Shown: one piece after another, positions 26,326 through 36,239 of the stretch
Layout: each line of letters begins with the position of its first letter
Numbering within the stretch: the stretch's first letter is position 1
DNA from: Paludibacter sp.
GTDB lineage: Bacteria; Bacteroidota; Bacteroidia; Bacteroidales; Paludibacteraceae
Length of the DNA stretch: 64,000 nucleotides
NCBI GenBank assembly: GCA_023666945.1
Contig: JAMPAY010000006.1
Coordinates: 1 to 64,000, forward strand
Reading direction: 5' to 3'
The notes under the pieces: generated by a model
The model's input: only the letters and a program-made list of their open reading frames with translations
Told to the model about the DNA's origin: nothing
Database searches by the model: none
Made by a program: the position numbers and the translations under genes

Positions 26326-26877
26326 TTATTCTCCGACCACCACTTTAGCGTAACGAATTACCTTTTCTGAGAGCATATAGCCTTTCTGCGTGCAGTCGAG
26401 CACTTTTCCTTTCTGCTCTTCGGTAGGAGCGGGCAAAGTGGTAATGGCCTCGTGAAATTCGGTATTGAACTCGGCATTGTCGGTATCGATAGGCGTTACT
26501 TCGTGTTTTGCAAGGAAAGTAAGAAATTTATTATAAATAAGTTCGATACCTTCGCGCAATGCCTGTACATCGTCGGCTTGTTGCATAGCCGCCTTTGCAC
26601 GTTCGAAATCGTCGACCAAAGGAAGCATATCTTTGAAGATGTCTTCTCCTGCCGTTTTGAGCAGTTCGAGTTTTTCTTTATTGGTACGTCGACGATAGTT
26701 GTCGAACTCTGCCATCATGCGCAAGTTGCGGTCTGCCAAATCGGCACACTGCTGTTCCAACTCTGCGACTTTATCATTGACTTGTGTATCGGTTTCCTCC
26801 ACTTCGGTTGTCTGTTGAGCAGTCTCAACATCCTGTCCGGCAACAACTTCCGGTTCTTCGTTCTCTTTCTTAAACAT
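26326..26877 (-). CDS. grpE: Nucleotide exchange factor GrpE
   Basis: 183 residues. An acidic disordered start ([20 protein letters not shown]..) is followed by a coiled coil (about 30-90: [33 protein letters not shown]) and the C-terminal beta domain ([39 protein letters not shown]). It releases ADP from DnaK. First gene of the grpE-dnaJ pair, transcribed leftwards, with a palindromic site just upstream. Confidence 0.95.
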   Translation of the reverse strand: MFKKENEEPEVVAGQDVETAQQTTEVEETDTQVNDKVAELEQQCADLADRNLRMMAEFDNYRRRTNKEKLELLKTAGEDIFKDMLPLVDDFERAKAAMQQADDVQALREGIELIYNKFLTFLAKHEVTPIDTDNAEFNTEFHEAITTLPAPTEEQKGKVLDCTQKGYMLSEKVIRYAKVVVGE

Positions 26878-26931
26878 AGTGATGCTTGATTTTTAACAGT
26901 TATACAGCAAAAGACTTGCCAAAAGCAAACA

Positions 26932-26948
26932 TCTGCCAGATTGGCAGA
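26932..26948. promoter_or_regulatory. Palindromic operator upstream of grpE-dnaJ
   Basis: Perfect inverted repeat TCTGCCA-GAT-TGGCAGA, 54 bases before the grpE start. It has the same core and spacing as the htpG element. A possible -7 element GTCTTTTG lies at 26908-26915 on the minus strand, about 21 bases from the palindrome centre, so the site again covers the -33 region. Confidence 0.7.
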
Positions 26949-27125
26949 GAACAAGAAACGGTTGCACTATTTCTATTTTCGAGAAATCGGGGAATGGTGA
27001 GAAAGCGGTCGGTTTTTGACACCGGCATACATACCTAATCAAGTTGCCCTACAGAATAGTTAAAACATAACAAAAGGTCGGTATTGAAAAGGCAAGAGCA
27101 TCTATAAAACATATGCCCAAAGACC

Positions 27126-28049
27126 CTAATCGAACCAGCAGCGGCATACCGAATGACGACGATGCGGAATGCGATAGGAAACCCCCAATTCCAATCCGAC
27201 AGAAAAAGCGTGCGCCTTATCTCCGATGAGTGATGTATTCAAGAGGTTGGTATAGTTCGGCATAAAAGCGTGTATTTCGTCCATCCCAGGGCGGTCGTTG
27301 CGGAAACCGATATCCTCCTGAAGCAGATTGGCAGGAAGATTGTTGGTAAGTCCTGCCGTACAAGAGAGTGCACACGTGAAATCAAGATGTGCCATAATAG
27401 GCACAGCCACTCCCACTTTAAGAAACGCAGCCCACATATCGCGGAAATCGGCATTCGCAGACGGTGTAAAATCGGACGTGGAATAGAATCCATAAGGTGG
27501 CAAATCGTAGAGAAGCAGATGCCACTTGTCGTACCAGCCCGTATGTGAAACTATTCCCGTTGCCTTTGTAGAGCCAGACAAAGCGAGTCCGTATTTAGCC
27601 CCGACATCGAATGTGAGCCGAATATTATCGAGCGGCACAGAGAATCGGAGTGCAAGAGGTATTTCGACATAAAGGGCATTGTGGCGTTCTCTCCATTGGT
27701 TAAGATGCAGATGATGGTCGTAGATTTCGCCATCGGTATCAAAAACCCCTACCCATGTATATTCTTCGGGCAAATGCAGTGTAGCCCCATAGCGTGCAAA
27801 ATCGGCCCCGACAGATAGACCAAAGACGGGGGTAAAAAAGAATGTATAGCCCACATGTGCCGTAAGTCCCCACGAACCCGTATTCGCCATATCCTCCGCC
27901 ATTGGGCGATAGGAAATGGTGCTCCATCCTCCACCTATTGAGATGTCGAAAGCCGAGGAAGTTCCCATATGCGGATTGCGCCCCCATAGCGCAGAACAGG
28001 ACAAACAACAGAACAATAATATGGTGATATGACATTTTTTCATTGACAT
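27126..28049 (-). CDS. Outer-membrane beta-barrel protein, paralog of the STN-OmpA barrel
   Basis: 307 residues (or 305 from a second ATG). The leader ends near SALWG. The body is a 12- to 14-strand-type barrel. It resembles the barrel of the STN-OmpA protein four genes upstream: DTDGEIYDHHLHLNQWRERH against DSDGESYTHYALTHKWREQQ, VEIPLALRFSVPLDN against VELPVGVQCQYPLND, and a WYDKWHLLLYDL / YYPQWDMLVTDL block. It lacks the STN and OmpA domains. Last gene of a four-gene locus; 8 bases separate it from the secreted protein upstream. Its role is unknown. Confidence 0.75.
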   Translation of the reverse strand: MSMKKCHITILLFCCLSCSALWGRNPHMGTSSAFDISIGGGWSTISYRPMAEDMANTGSWGLTAHVGYTFFFTPVFGLSVGADFARYGATLHLPEEYTWVGVFDTDGEIYDHHLHLNQWRERHNALYVEIPLALRFSVPLDNIRLTFDVGAKYGLALSGSTKATGIVSHTGWYDKWHLLLYDLPPYGFYSTSDFTPSANADFRDMWAAFLKVGVAVPIMAHLDFTCALSCTAGLTNNLPANLLQEDIGFRNDRPGMDEIHAFMPNYTNLLNTSLIGDKAHAFSVGLELGVSYRIPHRRHSVCRCWFD

Positions 28050-28057
28050 GACGACTC

Positions 28058-29653
28058 CTATTTAGCGATGAGTTTATGCAATTGCGATTGGCCTGTTGTG
28101 CTATACAGACGCAGCAAATAGACTCCCTCTCCGGCAATAGTCAGCCAATTGTCGCCAAGCAACAGTTTACCCACTGAAAGCAACATACCATTGGGAGCAA
28201 AGAGCACATATTCTTGCCATACACTATCGGAAAGATTGATTTGCACACGGTTGCCCACTATACAGATTCGGAACGGCGGCTGTTGGTTATAGGTATCGGC
28301 ACTACGCGGTATGTCGGCATAAGGCAGTTGACAGGAGCAATGTTCTTCGCCTGCAAGCGTAGCAGCACAGACATGAAAAAGTGCCGTTTGTGTAGCGACA
28401 CCCTGTGTGGAGGGGAAATAGAGGAACTGCTTATTTTCTCCTGTAAGCGGTGCACCATTGCAATACCACTGATAGGAAACAAACATATCGGCAGCATTAT
28501 CACAAAAGAGGACATCTTCCCATTTGGCATAGAGCATATTGTCGTAGCAGACAGGTGATGGAGGTAAGGGACGTTCGCAATGAAGGGTATCAAGCACACG
28601 TATGTGCAAGATACTATCGCATCCACGAGGGCTATATTCGATCCACTGCATGGTGTCGGGCTGTGTAAAAGTATATCCTTCCCATAGATAAGGCAACAAT
28701 GTATCGCACAGAAGAACCGATTGTTCATCGGTTTGCACAGCGGGACACGGAGGTGTACAATCGTGCGGTTCAATGATAAAGACACACTCGTGAATAACCA
28801 CATTATCGACCATAGTTGTTTTTTGGAACATGATATCGTCCAAACAAAAATCGTTACCTCCCTCGGATTGATTTTGGTCGTAGACTCCGATAGTGACTTC
28901 TGCAGACGAGACAGGGGCTATCCATGTGATTTCTTGCAGTTCCCACGCATTGAGCGGTGAGATATTGCCCAAGGTGTGTGGCGCGCCAAGATTATAGGTA
29001 TGCGTTTGTCCCGCAGGATCTTTACAGATGATAACAAACTGCAGACGTGCCGGTGAATTGTTGGGGCTTTTGTTGGGATAGGCAGCCCAATAGGAGAAAA
29101 GGTAGGCGGAGTCTTTTTCTAAAATCAACTGCGGATTATTACTCGTTTCGGCTTTCCAAGCATAGCCCGATTTACCGGCATCGAAGAGTGCAAAATAGTT
29201 GCCTCCATGCGGACGAACCGGATAGAAATCTTTCCAAAAATAGGAGGCGTCTTGCGTGATTGTATAAAGATTGGATGCCCCTCCGTGCGTAGCATAATAC
29301 TGCGAGGGATTCCAACCTGCATACTGATAATCAGAGGTAAAACCGACTGGCGGATTAGCCTCGAAATCGCCATTTGCCATAAGATTGTGCAATGCGCTGA
29401 CGGTTTTTTCGGCTATAGAGCAGACATAGGTGGCCGTTTCGTCGGCATTAATGATGATTGTACGTGTATCGAAGTCAAGCGGTTGCCCATCTTTTGTCCA
29501 CATATAGGCATCGCCTGCCACCGTTGCCGTGAGCACCTGTTGCGAACCGATACAAACAGACGAGCGTACGATAGTATCGGACGGAATCTGACAACAGACC
29601 TTCTCAAAAGAGAGGATGCTCAACACAATTATTGTTCCCCACAAACGCCTCAT
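28058..29653 (-). CDS. Secreted protein with MAM/CBM-like module and T9SS-type tail
   Basis: 531 residues; signal peptide about 1-22. A PKD/Ig-like strand region (about 25-85) is followed by a 190-residue module (about 88-280) starting NLMANGDFEANPPVGFTSDY and ending GGNDFCLDDIMFQKT, a jelly-roll-like carbohydrate- or ligand-binding type. Then come a Cys-rich segment (HDCTPPCPAVQTDEQSVLLC), the block YAKWEDVLFCDNAADMFVSY..QWYCNG that often precedes sorting tails, and a C-terminal domain, VYLLRLYSTTGQSQLHKLIAK, like the type IX secretion signal. It is probably surface-attached or released. Its neighbour upstream is a paralog. Confidence 0.75.
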   Translation of the reverse strand: MRRLWGTIIVLSILSFEKVCCQIPSDTIVRSSVCIGSQQVLTATVAGDAYMWTKDGQPLDFDTRTIIINADETATYVCSIAEKTVSALHNLMANGDFEANPPVGFTSDYQYAGWNPSQYYATHGGASNLYTITQDASYFWKDFYPVRPHGGNYFALFDAGKSGYAWKAETSNNPQLILEKDSAYLFSYWAAYPNKSPNNSPARLQFVIICKDPAGQTHTYNLGAPHTLGNISPLNAWELQEITWIAPVSSAEVTIGVYDQNQSEGGNDFCLDDIMFQKTTMVDNVVIHECVFIIEPHDCTPPCPAVQTDEQSVLLCDTLLPYLWEGYTFTQPDTMQWIEYSPRGCDSILHIRVLDTLHCERPLPPSPVCYDNMLYAKWEDVLFCDNAADMFVSYQWYCNGAPLTGENKQFLYFPSTQGVATQTALFHVCAATLAGEEHCSCQLPYADIPRSADTYNQQPPFRICIVGNRVQINLSDSVWQEYVLFAPNGMLLSVGKLLLGDNWLTIAGEGVYLLRLYSTTGQSQLHKLIAK

Positions 29654-29667
29654 GTTAACTGTCAGTT

Positions 29668-31563
29668 TTAGAATATCACTCGTTTTTCGGCTTTCACTGT
29701 ACCATCATCGTAGGTGGTGATAATCAGATAGAAATTAGTCGAAACGGGATAGAGACGTCGTGCAACTTCCACTTGTGGCGTTTCGGCAGGATAGATTTGT
29801 GCAGAGGCCTCCGCTTGCTTAAAAGTAGTGTGACACGACTCGGTATCGCCATTGACGACCACCCAGAACTCATCGGTTGCAGCCGGAGATTCGGGCATAC
29901 GATAGTATTGCCCAGTAGCCCCTGCCACGGCCTGACCATTGCAGTACCACTGATAGGAGGAATACAGCCCTTCGCTATTATCGACAAAAAGGAAATCGTT
30001 CCACTTGCGATAAACCTCCAACGTACAATCGGGCTCGGAACAGTCTTCGACCGTAATGAGAAAACGATTGGTGAAAGCGACACGGGATTCGCTATACGAA
30101 ACCGTTTGAAACATGATATCGTCCAAACAGAAATCGTTGCCTGTGCCGCTATTGGGATTAAGGTCTTTCACCCCAATCATAACATTGACTGATGTTGCAG
30201 GTGCTTTCCAGGTAACTACTTGCTGATGCCATTCGTTGTCGTCGGTAGGCAAGAGATAAGGATTGCCGAGATTCTCCTCGACCCCATCGTAGGCGATAAC
30301 AAACTGCAACTCGGCAGGCGAATCGCTTTGCGATGTTTCGTTGGGATGTGCCGCCCAATAGGAGAAATAGTAGATAGAATCTTTCATGATGATAAGATTC
30401 GGATTGTCTTTTGTATGGTCGGTTGCACATTCGGTTTCGGCCTTCCAGGCATAGCCCGATTTTCCGGCATCGAAAAGTCCGAAATAGTTACCACTATGCG
30501 GTGTGATAGGTGCATAACTCTGCCAAAACCAGTTGGCATCGTCGGTTAGAGTATAGAGGTTAGATGTTTCGGGATGAGCAGCATAGTAGTTGTTTTCGTT
30601 GGCTACATAAGCGTAGTCGGATGTAAATCCGACATTGTCTTCGAAATCACCTCCCAACATAAGATTGCGTTCGGCATTAACAACGGTTTTATAAGCCGTA
30701 ACTTCCACCTCGAAAGTGCCCTCTTTGTCGGTGGGGAAAATCAGGGTACGCCCGGTAGCATCATCTGATACAACATTGGCGGCAGTCCACGCATAGACTT
30801 CCGCTTCCAATTCGGAAGCCAAGACAAGTTCGTCTCCTACACAAACCGTAAGTGCAGTCTGTTTTTCACAAATTGCTTCGGGAGCGGTGACTACCAACGT
30901 TTTTTCTTCCAAGAGCAATGTGCAAGCAGCATCGCTATAGAGACAGACGGTAAAAGACACTTGTTCTTCTTGCTGCATATTCAAGTTGGTGACTTTGTAC
31001 TCATACGGAGAATGGGGTGTTTTAACCACCTTATCTTTTTCGAGTAAAGCACTACTGATACGCAAGCCACAAGGTGCTCCATCGAATGAGATGGTCAGTT
31101 GTGCGGTATAGTTTCCTTCCGCACAATCGTAGACCAAAGTTGCATGCGCATCGGTTAATGCAGTAGCCCCCATGGAAGAAGGAGAAGCAGCCCAATGATA
31201 GGTGCGTCCGTTTTCGGCATCAATAATACAATAGGGCTTGCTTTTAGACCAACCCGTGGCATCTTCGGTATGTGTACTAATCTGTCCTTGAATAGTGGCA
31301 GCAGTTTCAGATTCACTGTAGCAGAAACGGATATTATCTTGCGTAGATGAAGTTGTGGTAAATTGATATACACCATCGTTACCCTCGACAGGTGCCATCT
31401 TATAAGACTTATTATCTCGACTAAGATAAATATAGTAAGACTTTTTGCAACACCAATGTTGCGTTACATCCAAATAGATAACGGCACCTTTGGGTATATC
31501 AGCAAAAACTGTTGCCACAGCAACAACTGTAAGAATGAGTAATGTATATATACGTTTTTTCAT
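29668..31563 (-). CDS. Secreted protein, paralog with MAM/CBM-like module
   Basis: 631 residues; signal peptide about 1-21. The N-terminal region (about 22-125) contains VIYLDVTQHWCCKKSYYIYL, a pattern of starch-binding-like or Ig folds. Two further beta regions follow, then a 190-residue module (about 299-488) closely matching the neighbour's (GDFEDNVGFTSDYAYV; FGLFDAGKSGYAWKAETE; NDFCLDDIMFQTV). The block YRKWNDFLFVDNSEGLYSSY..QWYCNG is at about 510-537. The tail is shorter than in the neighbour and ends FYLIITTYDDGTVKAEKRVIF. Same operon: 14 bases to the next gene and 35 to the STN-OmpA gene. Probably a surface protein. Confidence 0.75.
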   Translation of the reverse strand: MKKRIYTLLILTVVAVATVFADIPKGAVIYLDVTQHWCCKKSYYIYLSRDNKSYKMAPVEGNDGVYQFTTTSSTQDNIRFCYSESETAATIQGQISTHTEDATGWSKSKPYCIIDAENGRTYHWAASPSSMGATALTDAHATLVYDCAEGNYTAQLTISFDGAPCGLRISSALLEKDKVVKTPHSPYEYKVTNLNMQQEEQVSFTVCLYSDAACTLLLEEKTLVVTAPEAICEKQTALTVCVGDELVLASELEAEVYAWTAANVVSDDATGRTLIFPTDKEGTFEVEVTAYKTVVNAERNLMLGGDFEDNVGFTSDYAYVANENNYYAAHPETSNLYTLTDDANWFWQSYAPITPHSGNYFGLFDAGKSGYAWKAETECATDHTKDNPNLIIMKDSIYYFSYWAAHPNETSQSDSPAELQFVIAYDGVEENLGNPYLLPTDDNEWHQQVVTWKAPATSVNVMIGVKDLNPNSGTGNDFCLDDIMFQTVSYSESRVAFTNRFLITVEDCSEPDCTLEVYRKWNDFLFVDNSEGLYSSYQWYCNGQAVAGATGQYYRMPESPAATDEFWVVVNGDTESCHTTFKQAEASAQIYPAETPQVEVARRLYPVSTNFYLIITTYDDGTVKAEKRVIF

Positions 31564-31598
31564 ATTCGTAGCGTAAGAGTTGAGTGATTTCTATCGGT

Positions 31599-33386
31599 TT
31601 ATTCTACAGGAATAATCTCCGTACGTCGGTCGAGCGCAATAGAGTGTTCGGTACCATTTCCTGCATCGTAGGCTATATCTGCCGCATGTGCTTCAACGCT
31701 AATTTGTTCGGGTTTAGCCCCTTTAGCAATCAGCAAATCGGCCACAGCCTGCGCCCGTTGTTCGGACAAAATACGATTCTTACGTGCATTACCCTCCTTG
31801 CTGGCATGCCCCGATACGATGATTTTCTGTTCGGGATTTTCCACCAAGACAGCGGCTATACGATCGAGAATATCGGCTGGTTCCAATTTAGGTTCAATGG
31901 AGTTGACATCAAACCAAATGACTGATTTATTCATCAAACGCACAATCTGTCGTGCAGCCTCTTGTTTGGGTTTCAGTATTGTTTCCTGTCGTTCGGTTAC
32001 AGAGAACGTTGTATCGCACAGTTGTATGCGCTCGTATTTGGGTTCCGGTTTGCGCGGTTTTTCGACATGATGCCATGATATTCCGACCTTCAGGCCTACT
32101 CCCCACGGACGCACTGCCGATGCAAAATCGGAAGCCAACTCACCCTTGTATTCGTTCATAAAAGCATGCTGACGATAGCCGTTTTGCTCAGCCTGTTGCC
32201 ATCCGACAGGTTGTCGGGATTCGTTATTGAGATCAAGACAATTGACTTGACCATAGACCCCGCACAACAAGTCTAATTGCTTATTAAGCGGAATCATTAC
32301 TCCGAGATCCACTCCTACGGACAATGCTACTTTCTTCAGATTAAGATTGTGACGATCTTTACTAAAATCGTCTCCGATAGTTTCCGTATAGAAGTCGCGA
32401 TCATCCAAATCAGTCACCAACATATCCCACTGCGGATAATAGCCTTGATGCTCCAATGCACCACTCTTCAATTCCCATTTGCTATAAACCGGAACTCCCA
32501 CTCGCACTCCTGCTCCCGCATACAAACGAACATCGGAATCGTTGAGCGGATATTGGCATTGCACACCGACAGGCAATTCGACGATATGCGTTATTTGCTG
32601 TTCACGCCACTTGTGTGTGAGTGCATAGTGCGTATAAGATTCGCCATCGGAATCGCCTATTTTCATACCCTTATATTCCGACCATTCATTACGATTATCC
32701 AACACGCCATAACTACCAAAAGCAGAGAAACCCAAACCTGCCGTGATACCCCAATTCTCGTAGAAATAGTAAGCATATTGCACTTGTAGACCTCCTTGCA
32801 AATCTCCCATGTTTTTACCGACCTTGGTGCCGGAAGCATCTTTCAGTGTATACCCCATAGAGCCATAACCAAGCCCCAGCATTGCCTGTACATAATGTCC
32901 TTTGCGTGTAGGTGCAGGTAAAATGATACTATCGGATTCGATGAGATGCGTTTGTGTACGGCAAGAAACCGACCAGACCGTATCGGCATAGGTTTTGACA
33001 ATTTTTTCGTCGTCTTCCTCTACTTTGTAAGGTTCGGCGGCTACCGACTGATAAACAGTAGGAGGAACCGGCAGATTGGTGATACGGATAACTCCTTTTT
33101 TAGATTTTACCACATATTGTTTACCCAAAATCTTTTTAACAGCAGAAACCGCACTTACTTCTTTGAATTTTTTGTTGACTACCTGCCCTATATCGAGATC
33201 AGCATCCTCAAAATTGATGATGTATCCCGTACGATGTCCAATATCTTGCAAAGCATCTGTCAACGGAGTGTTCACATATGTCTTTGTCAGTTTCTTATAA
33301 GCGGTTTTCTTTTTTTTCTGTGCGGCTTCAGCCCCACCGAAAACCATCAGCAGGCAAAGCAACAACGAAAGTAATCTATTTGTCAT
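31599..33386 (-). CDS. STN-barrel-OmpA fusion protein
   Basis: 595 residues. The signal peptide ends near AEA. Then an STN-like domain (about 28-108: VNTPLTDALQDIGHRTGYII; VVKSKKGVIRITNLPVP), a linker, an outer-membrane barrel (about 163-450) and a C-terminal OmpA peptidoglycan-binding domain (about 490-595: IIVSGHASKEGNARKNRILS, then EQRAQAVADLLIAKGAKP). STN domains usually occur in secretins and in TonB transducers that signal to anti-sigma factors; joining one to a barrel and OmpA is unusual. It may tie a surface structure to the cell wall. First gene of the four-gene locus with a paralogous barrel and two secreted proteins. Confidence 0.8.
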   Translation of the reverse strand: MTNRLLSLLLCLLMVFGGAEAAQKKKKTAYKKLTKTYVNTPLTDALQDIGHRTGYIINFEDADLDIGQVVNKKFKEVSAVSAVKKILGKQYVVKSKKGVIRITNLPVPPTVYQSVAAEPYKVEEDDEKIVKTYADTVWSVSCRTQTHLIESDSIILPAPTRKGHYVQAMLGLGYGSMGYTLKDASGTKVGKNMGDLQGGLQVQYAYYFYENWGITAGLGFSAFGSYGVLDNRNEWSEYKGMKIGDSDGESYTHYALTHKWREQQITHIVELPVGVQCQYPLNDSDVRLYAGAGVRVGVPVYSKWELKSGALEHQGYYPQWDMLVTDLDDRDFYTETIGDDFSKDRHNLNLKKVALSVGVDLGVMIPLNKQLDLLCGVYGQVNCLDLNNESRQPVGWQQAEQNGYRQHAFMNEYKGELASDFASAVRPWGVGLKVGISWHHVEKPRKPEPKYERIQLCDTTFSVTERQETILKPKQEAARQIVRLMNKSVIWFDVNSIEPKLEPADILDRIAAVLVENPEQKIIVSGHASKEGNARKNRILSEQRAQAVADLLIAKGAKPEQISVEAHAADIAYDAGNGTEHSIALDRRTEIIPVE

Positions 33387-33510
33387 TCTTCTGTTTGAGT
33401 TTTGGACGGGAGACTGCCACCATAGGCATATCTCCCATTGTTTGCAATATGTACTAAATCCATTCGATTCGTCGGCTATTCAAAAGTGCAGTCAGCGAAC
33501 CATCGTGTTA

Positions 33511-36144
33511 TCAATATACGACAGCCTTCTGTCTGCCAACCAAATATAAGCCCTGCGGTAGCCTTATACTATTGGCACCCTCTTGCAAAGACATGCGGCT
33601 TACCAAATGACCATCGGCAGCATAGATATCCACTTGTTGTACAATCGGACTATTGATGTAGAGTACGCTATTTTCGCTATACAATACCAATGCCGTACTC
33701 TGCAAATTGTCGGTTGCAGCAGGTACATCTTCGCAAATAAGCGAAACAGTAGAGGTACACTTGATATCGGCTCTGCTTGTACCCGTATATAAACCGTGCA
33801 TAGTAAAACTCAAATCGTTGGTTTGGTTGCCACCATCATTCCATATAATCATCCAATTAGAAGCCACTGCAGGCATAGTTTCGGGCAAGGTAAATTTATA
33901 AGTTCCTCCACCCAAGGATACGGCACGTGAACCAGGCCATCCCGCAGAAAGAGAAGCCCCTCCGTTTACCCACATATAGACATTGATAGAATTTCCCCAA
34001 TCGGCAGGTTTAGTAAAGAACACGGCACGTTCATCAGCAGTTTCCAAGCACGGTGGAGTAGCGGGACCTACGATAGGATCGTCCGCTCCAAAATTATTAT
34101 CCAACTCTTCTTCCGTACCATCCCATTGCGGAGCGGGCACCGACACAGATGATGAGGTATAGATATACTTACCATCGGTACCAATCTTGCCCGGAGCAAC
34201 TGTTTTGGCAGTAGTAAGCACATAGACACGAAGATTACCCTTACCGGAACAAGATGCTGTTAGTGTACCATTGCTAACCGTTTTGACATCTCCCGTAACC
34301 GCATCGGTATATGTTCCGTTAGGAATACCGGTAAAGGTAGCATTCCCCGAAATGGTGATCAAAGCATAACTATCGGTTGCATTATCGGTATAGCGCCGTT
34401 TGAAAGCGAATGTTCCGCTACATCCCGTGGTGCTATACTGCCCTTTACGCAAAGCGGGTACAGCCATACGAATTTGGCTCAATCGACGAATATGCTGTGC
34501 CAACGGATGCGCCAATGTCTGTGCCATATTGCCCGTAGCATTGCTATATTCGGCAAAATCGGTTACATTGGCAGACCCTTTGATATATCCACCAAAATAA
34601 GCACGTCCAGATTCTTTCAAAGCGAGGTTGGGTCCTTCATCAATTGTCTTGCCTTTCTTGAACTCAATTTCGGAACCATAGTATACACAAGGAATACCAC
34701 GGAACGTGTACATCAGACTGAGATTTTCAGCCCATGTATCCTGACTCTGTGCAAAGCGTTGGCTCTCGGGAGCACCATCGGGAGCATAGTCGTGCGAATC
34801 GACATATACAACATTCCATGTGGCATCGTTGTAATACTTATCACCCGACTTTACTCCCCATGCTTCTGCCGCACTGCGAAAATTCCAGTGCATGGGGAAA
34901 TCAATCACACTAAAGCCCGAATATTGGCTATAGTCAGGCGTATGGTAGTCGTTGCCATTGAGCAAAGCATTTTGCGAAGTAAGCATACCTTGATCGTCGG
35001 AATAGTCGGTACCTTGTTTATCGACCGAGAGGATGTTGGTATGATTGCCTTTCTGCCCCTCCATTACCACGAGTTTGTCCCATGAAGTTTCGCTATTGTC
35101 CCACGCATAATTTTTAGTTTCTTTCCATGTGTAGAAATAGGGAGAAAGGTTTTCTTGATTACGATACGTCACATCACGCGCACGCGCACAGACTTCTCCA
35201 TACATAAAGAAATCGCCGCCATTACGTTTGGCTTTATATTGTTCCGCTAATGCTTGGAACTGAGGAATAAAGGCGTTATTGAATGTCAAGCGAGAGATGT
35301 GTCCGCTTGTATCAATGCGGAAACCATCTACACCCATCTTTATAAATTCGCCATAGCAACGCACCAAGTAATTATACACTGCAGGGTTCTCGGTGTTCAA
35401 ATCGACACAATCGCCAGCAATCTGTCCATACCAACGGCTGGGCAAATCCCAGTTCCATTCGTTACCGACATGGTGCCAATAGTTGTGCATATCGTAGTTT
35501 ACTCCCGATGTATTCTTCATTTGCTCTAAACGCGCATCATATTGCAACCCACTTGCCAAGGACAGATAGTTGTCGGGTAATTTACCGCCTTCGCTTTTGG
35601 TATAGGGAATCATACACGCATTGATATCGCTTTGGTCGGCACTCCAATCGCGTTTAAAGAGTTTGCACAAATTTTCTTCTCCGAAATTACCCGTATGATT
35701 CAGCACAATATCCAATATAATCTTCATTCCTCGAGCATGAGCAGCATCTATGACTGATTGGAAATCGACATCATCAGACAAATAGCGTTCGTCTACCTTA
35801 GAAAAATTGGAAGCATGATAGCCATGATAGTCATATCCTGAAGCATTCTCTACGACAGGTGTAATCCATACCGCGGTGAATCCTAAAGCCTTGATATAGT
35901 CGAGTTTCTCTATAAGTCCTTTGAAATCACCTCGCCAAGCGGGATCTCCCACATTCTTGCTTTGCCCATCCCAGCATTGTGTATTGTTACCCGGATCGCC
36001 ATCGTAGAAACGTGTAGTTATTACAAAATAAATCTGTTCATCGCGAAAATCAGTTCTGCTCGGGAACAGCGTTGCTGCCACTGCAGACTGCATCAGACAC
36101 AAAAGCCCCAGAGCCATTGTCAGATATCGAGAAATCCTATTCAT
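33511..36144 (-). CDS. Secreted alpha-amylase, GH13 with CBM26-like module
   Basis: 877 residues; signal peptide about 1-23. The GH13 barrel has all catalytic regions: DIVLNH (145-150), GFRID with nucleophile Asp278, proton donor Glu317 in MYGEV, and VDSHD with Asp452. A beta-sandwich domain C lies at about 560-650. A starch-binding CBM26-like domain (about 705-785) reads FFTKPADWGNSINVYMW, NGGASLSAGWPGS, WMIIWNDGGNQTNDL. The end (VDIYAADGHLVSRMSLQEGA..LPQGLYLVGRQKAVVY) resembles a type IX sorting domain. It hydrolyses alpha-1,4-glucans outside the cell or on its surface. Unlike sus loci there is no SusC/SusD. The following secreted proteins carry related starch-binding modules. Confidence 0.92.
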   Translation of the reverse strand: MNRISRYLTMALGLLCLMQSAVAATLFPSRTDFRDEQIYFVITTRFYDGDPGNNTQCWDGQSKNVGDPAWRGDFKGLIEKLDYIKALGFTAVWITPVVENASGYDYHGYHASNFSKVDERYLSDDVDFQSVIDAAHARGMKIILDIVLNHTGNFGEENLCKLFKRDWSADQSDINACMIPYTKSEGGKLPDNYLSLASGLQYDARLEQMKNTSGVNYDMHNYWHHVGNEWNWDLPSRWYGQIAGDCVDLNTENPAVYNYLVRCYGEFIKMGVDGFRIDTSGHISRLTFNNAFIPQFQALAEQYKAKRNGGDFFMYGEVCARARDVTYRNQENLSPYFYTWKETKNYAWDNSETSWDKLVVMEGQKGNHTNILSVDKQGTDYSDDQGMLTSQNALLNGNDYHTPDYSQYSGFSVIDFPMHWNFRSAAEAWGVKSGDKYYNDATWNVVYVDSHDYAPDGAPESQRFAQSQDTWAENLSLMYTFRGIPCVYYGSEIEFKKGKTIDEGPNLALKESGRAYFGGYIKGSANVTDFAEYSNATGNMAQTLAHPLAQHIRRLSQIRMAVPALRKGQYSTTGCSGTFAFKRRYTDNATDSYALITISGNATFTGIPNGTYTDAVTGDVKTVSNGTLTASCSGKGNLRVYVLTTAKTVAPGKIGTDGKYIYTSSSVSVPAPQWDGTEEELDNNFGADDPIVGPATPPCLETADERAVFFTKPADWGNSINVYMWVNGGASLSAGWPGSRAVSLGGGTYKFTLPETMPAVASNWMIIWNDGGNQTNDLSFTMHGLYTGTSRADIKCTSTVSLICEDVPAATDNLQSTALVLYSENSVLYINSPIVQQVDIYAADGHLVSRMSLQEGANSIRLPQGLYLVGRQKAVVY

Positions 36145-36239
36145 TGGTATTTTTATTGTATGTTTGTGTATTTAGTTAATTGTTTATCAACAGTTATAAA
36201 CTTAATTCGTCTTATGCGGACATTCCATTTATTTTTATT

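Noticed and set aside
34474-35085. 203-codon plus-strand frame inside the amylase gene
   Set aside because: Opposite strand of a confirmed GH13 gene with all catalytic motifs.
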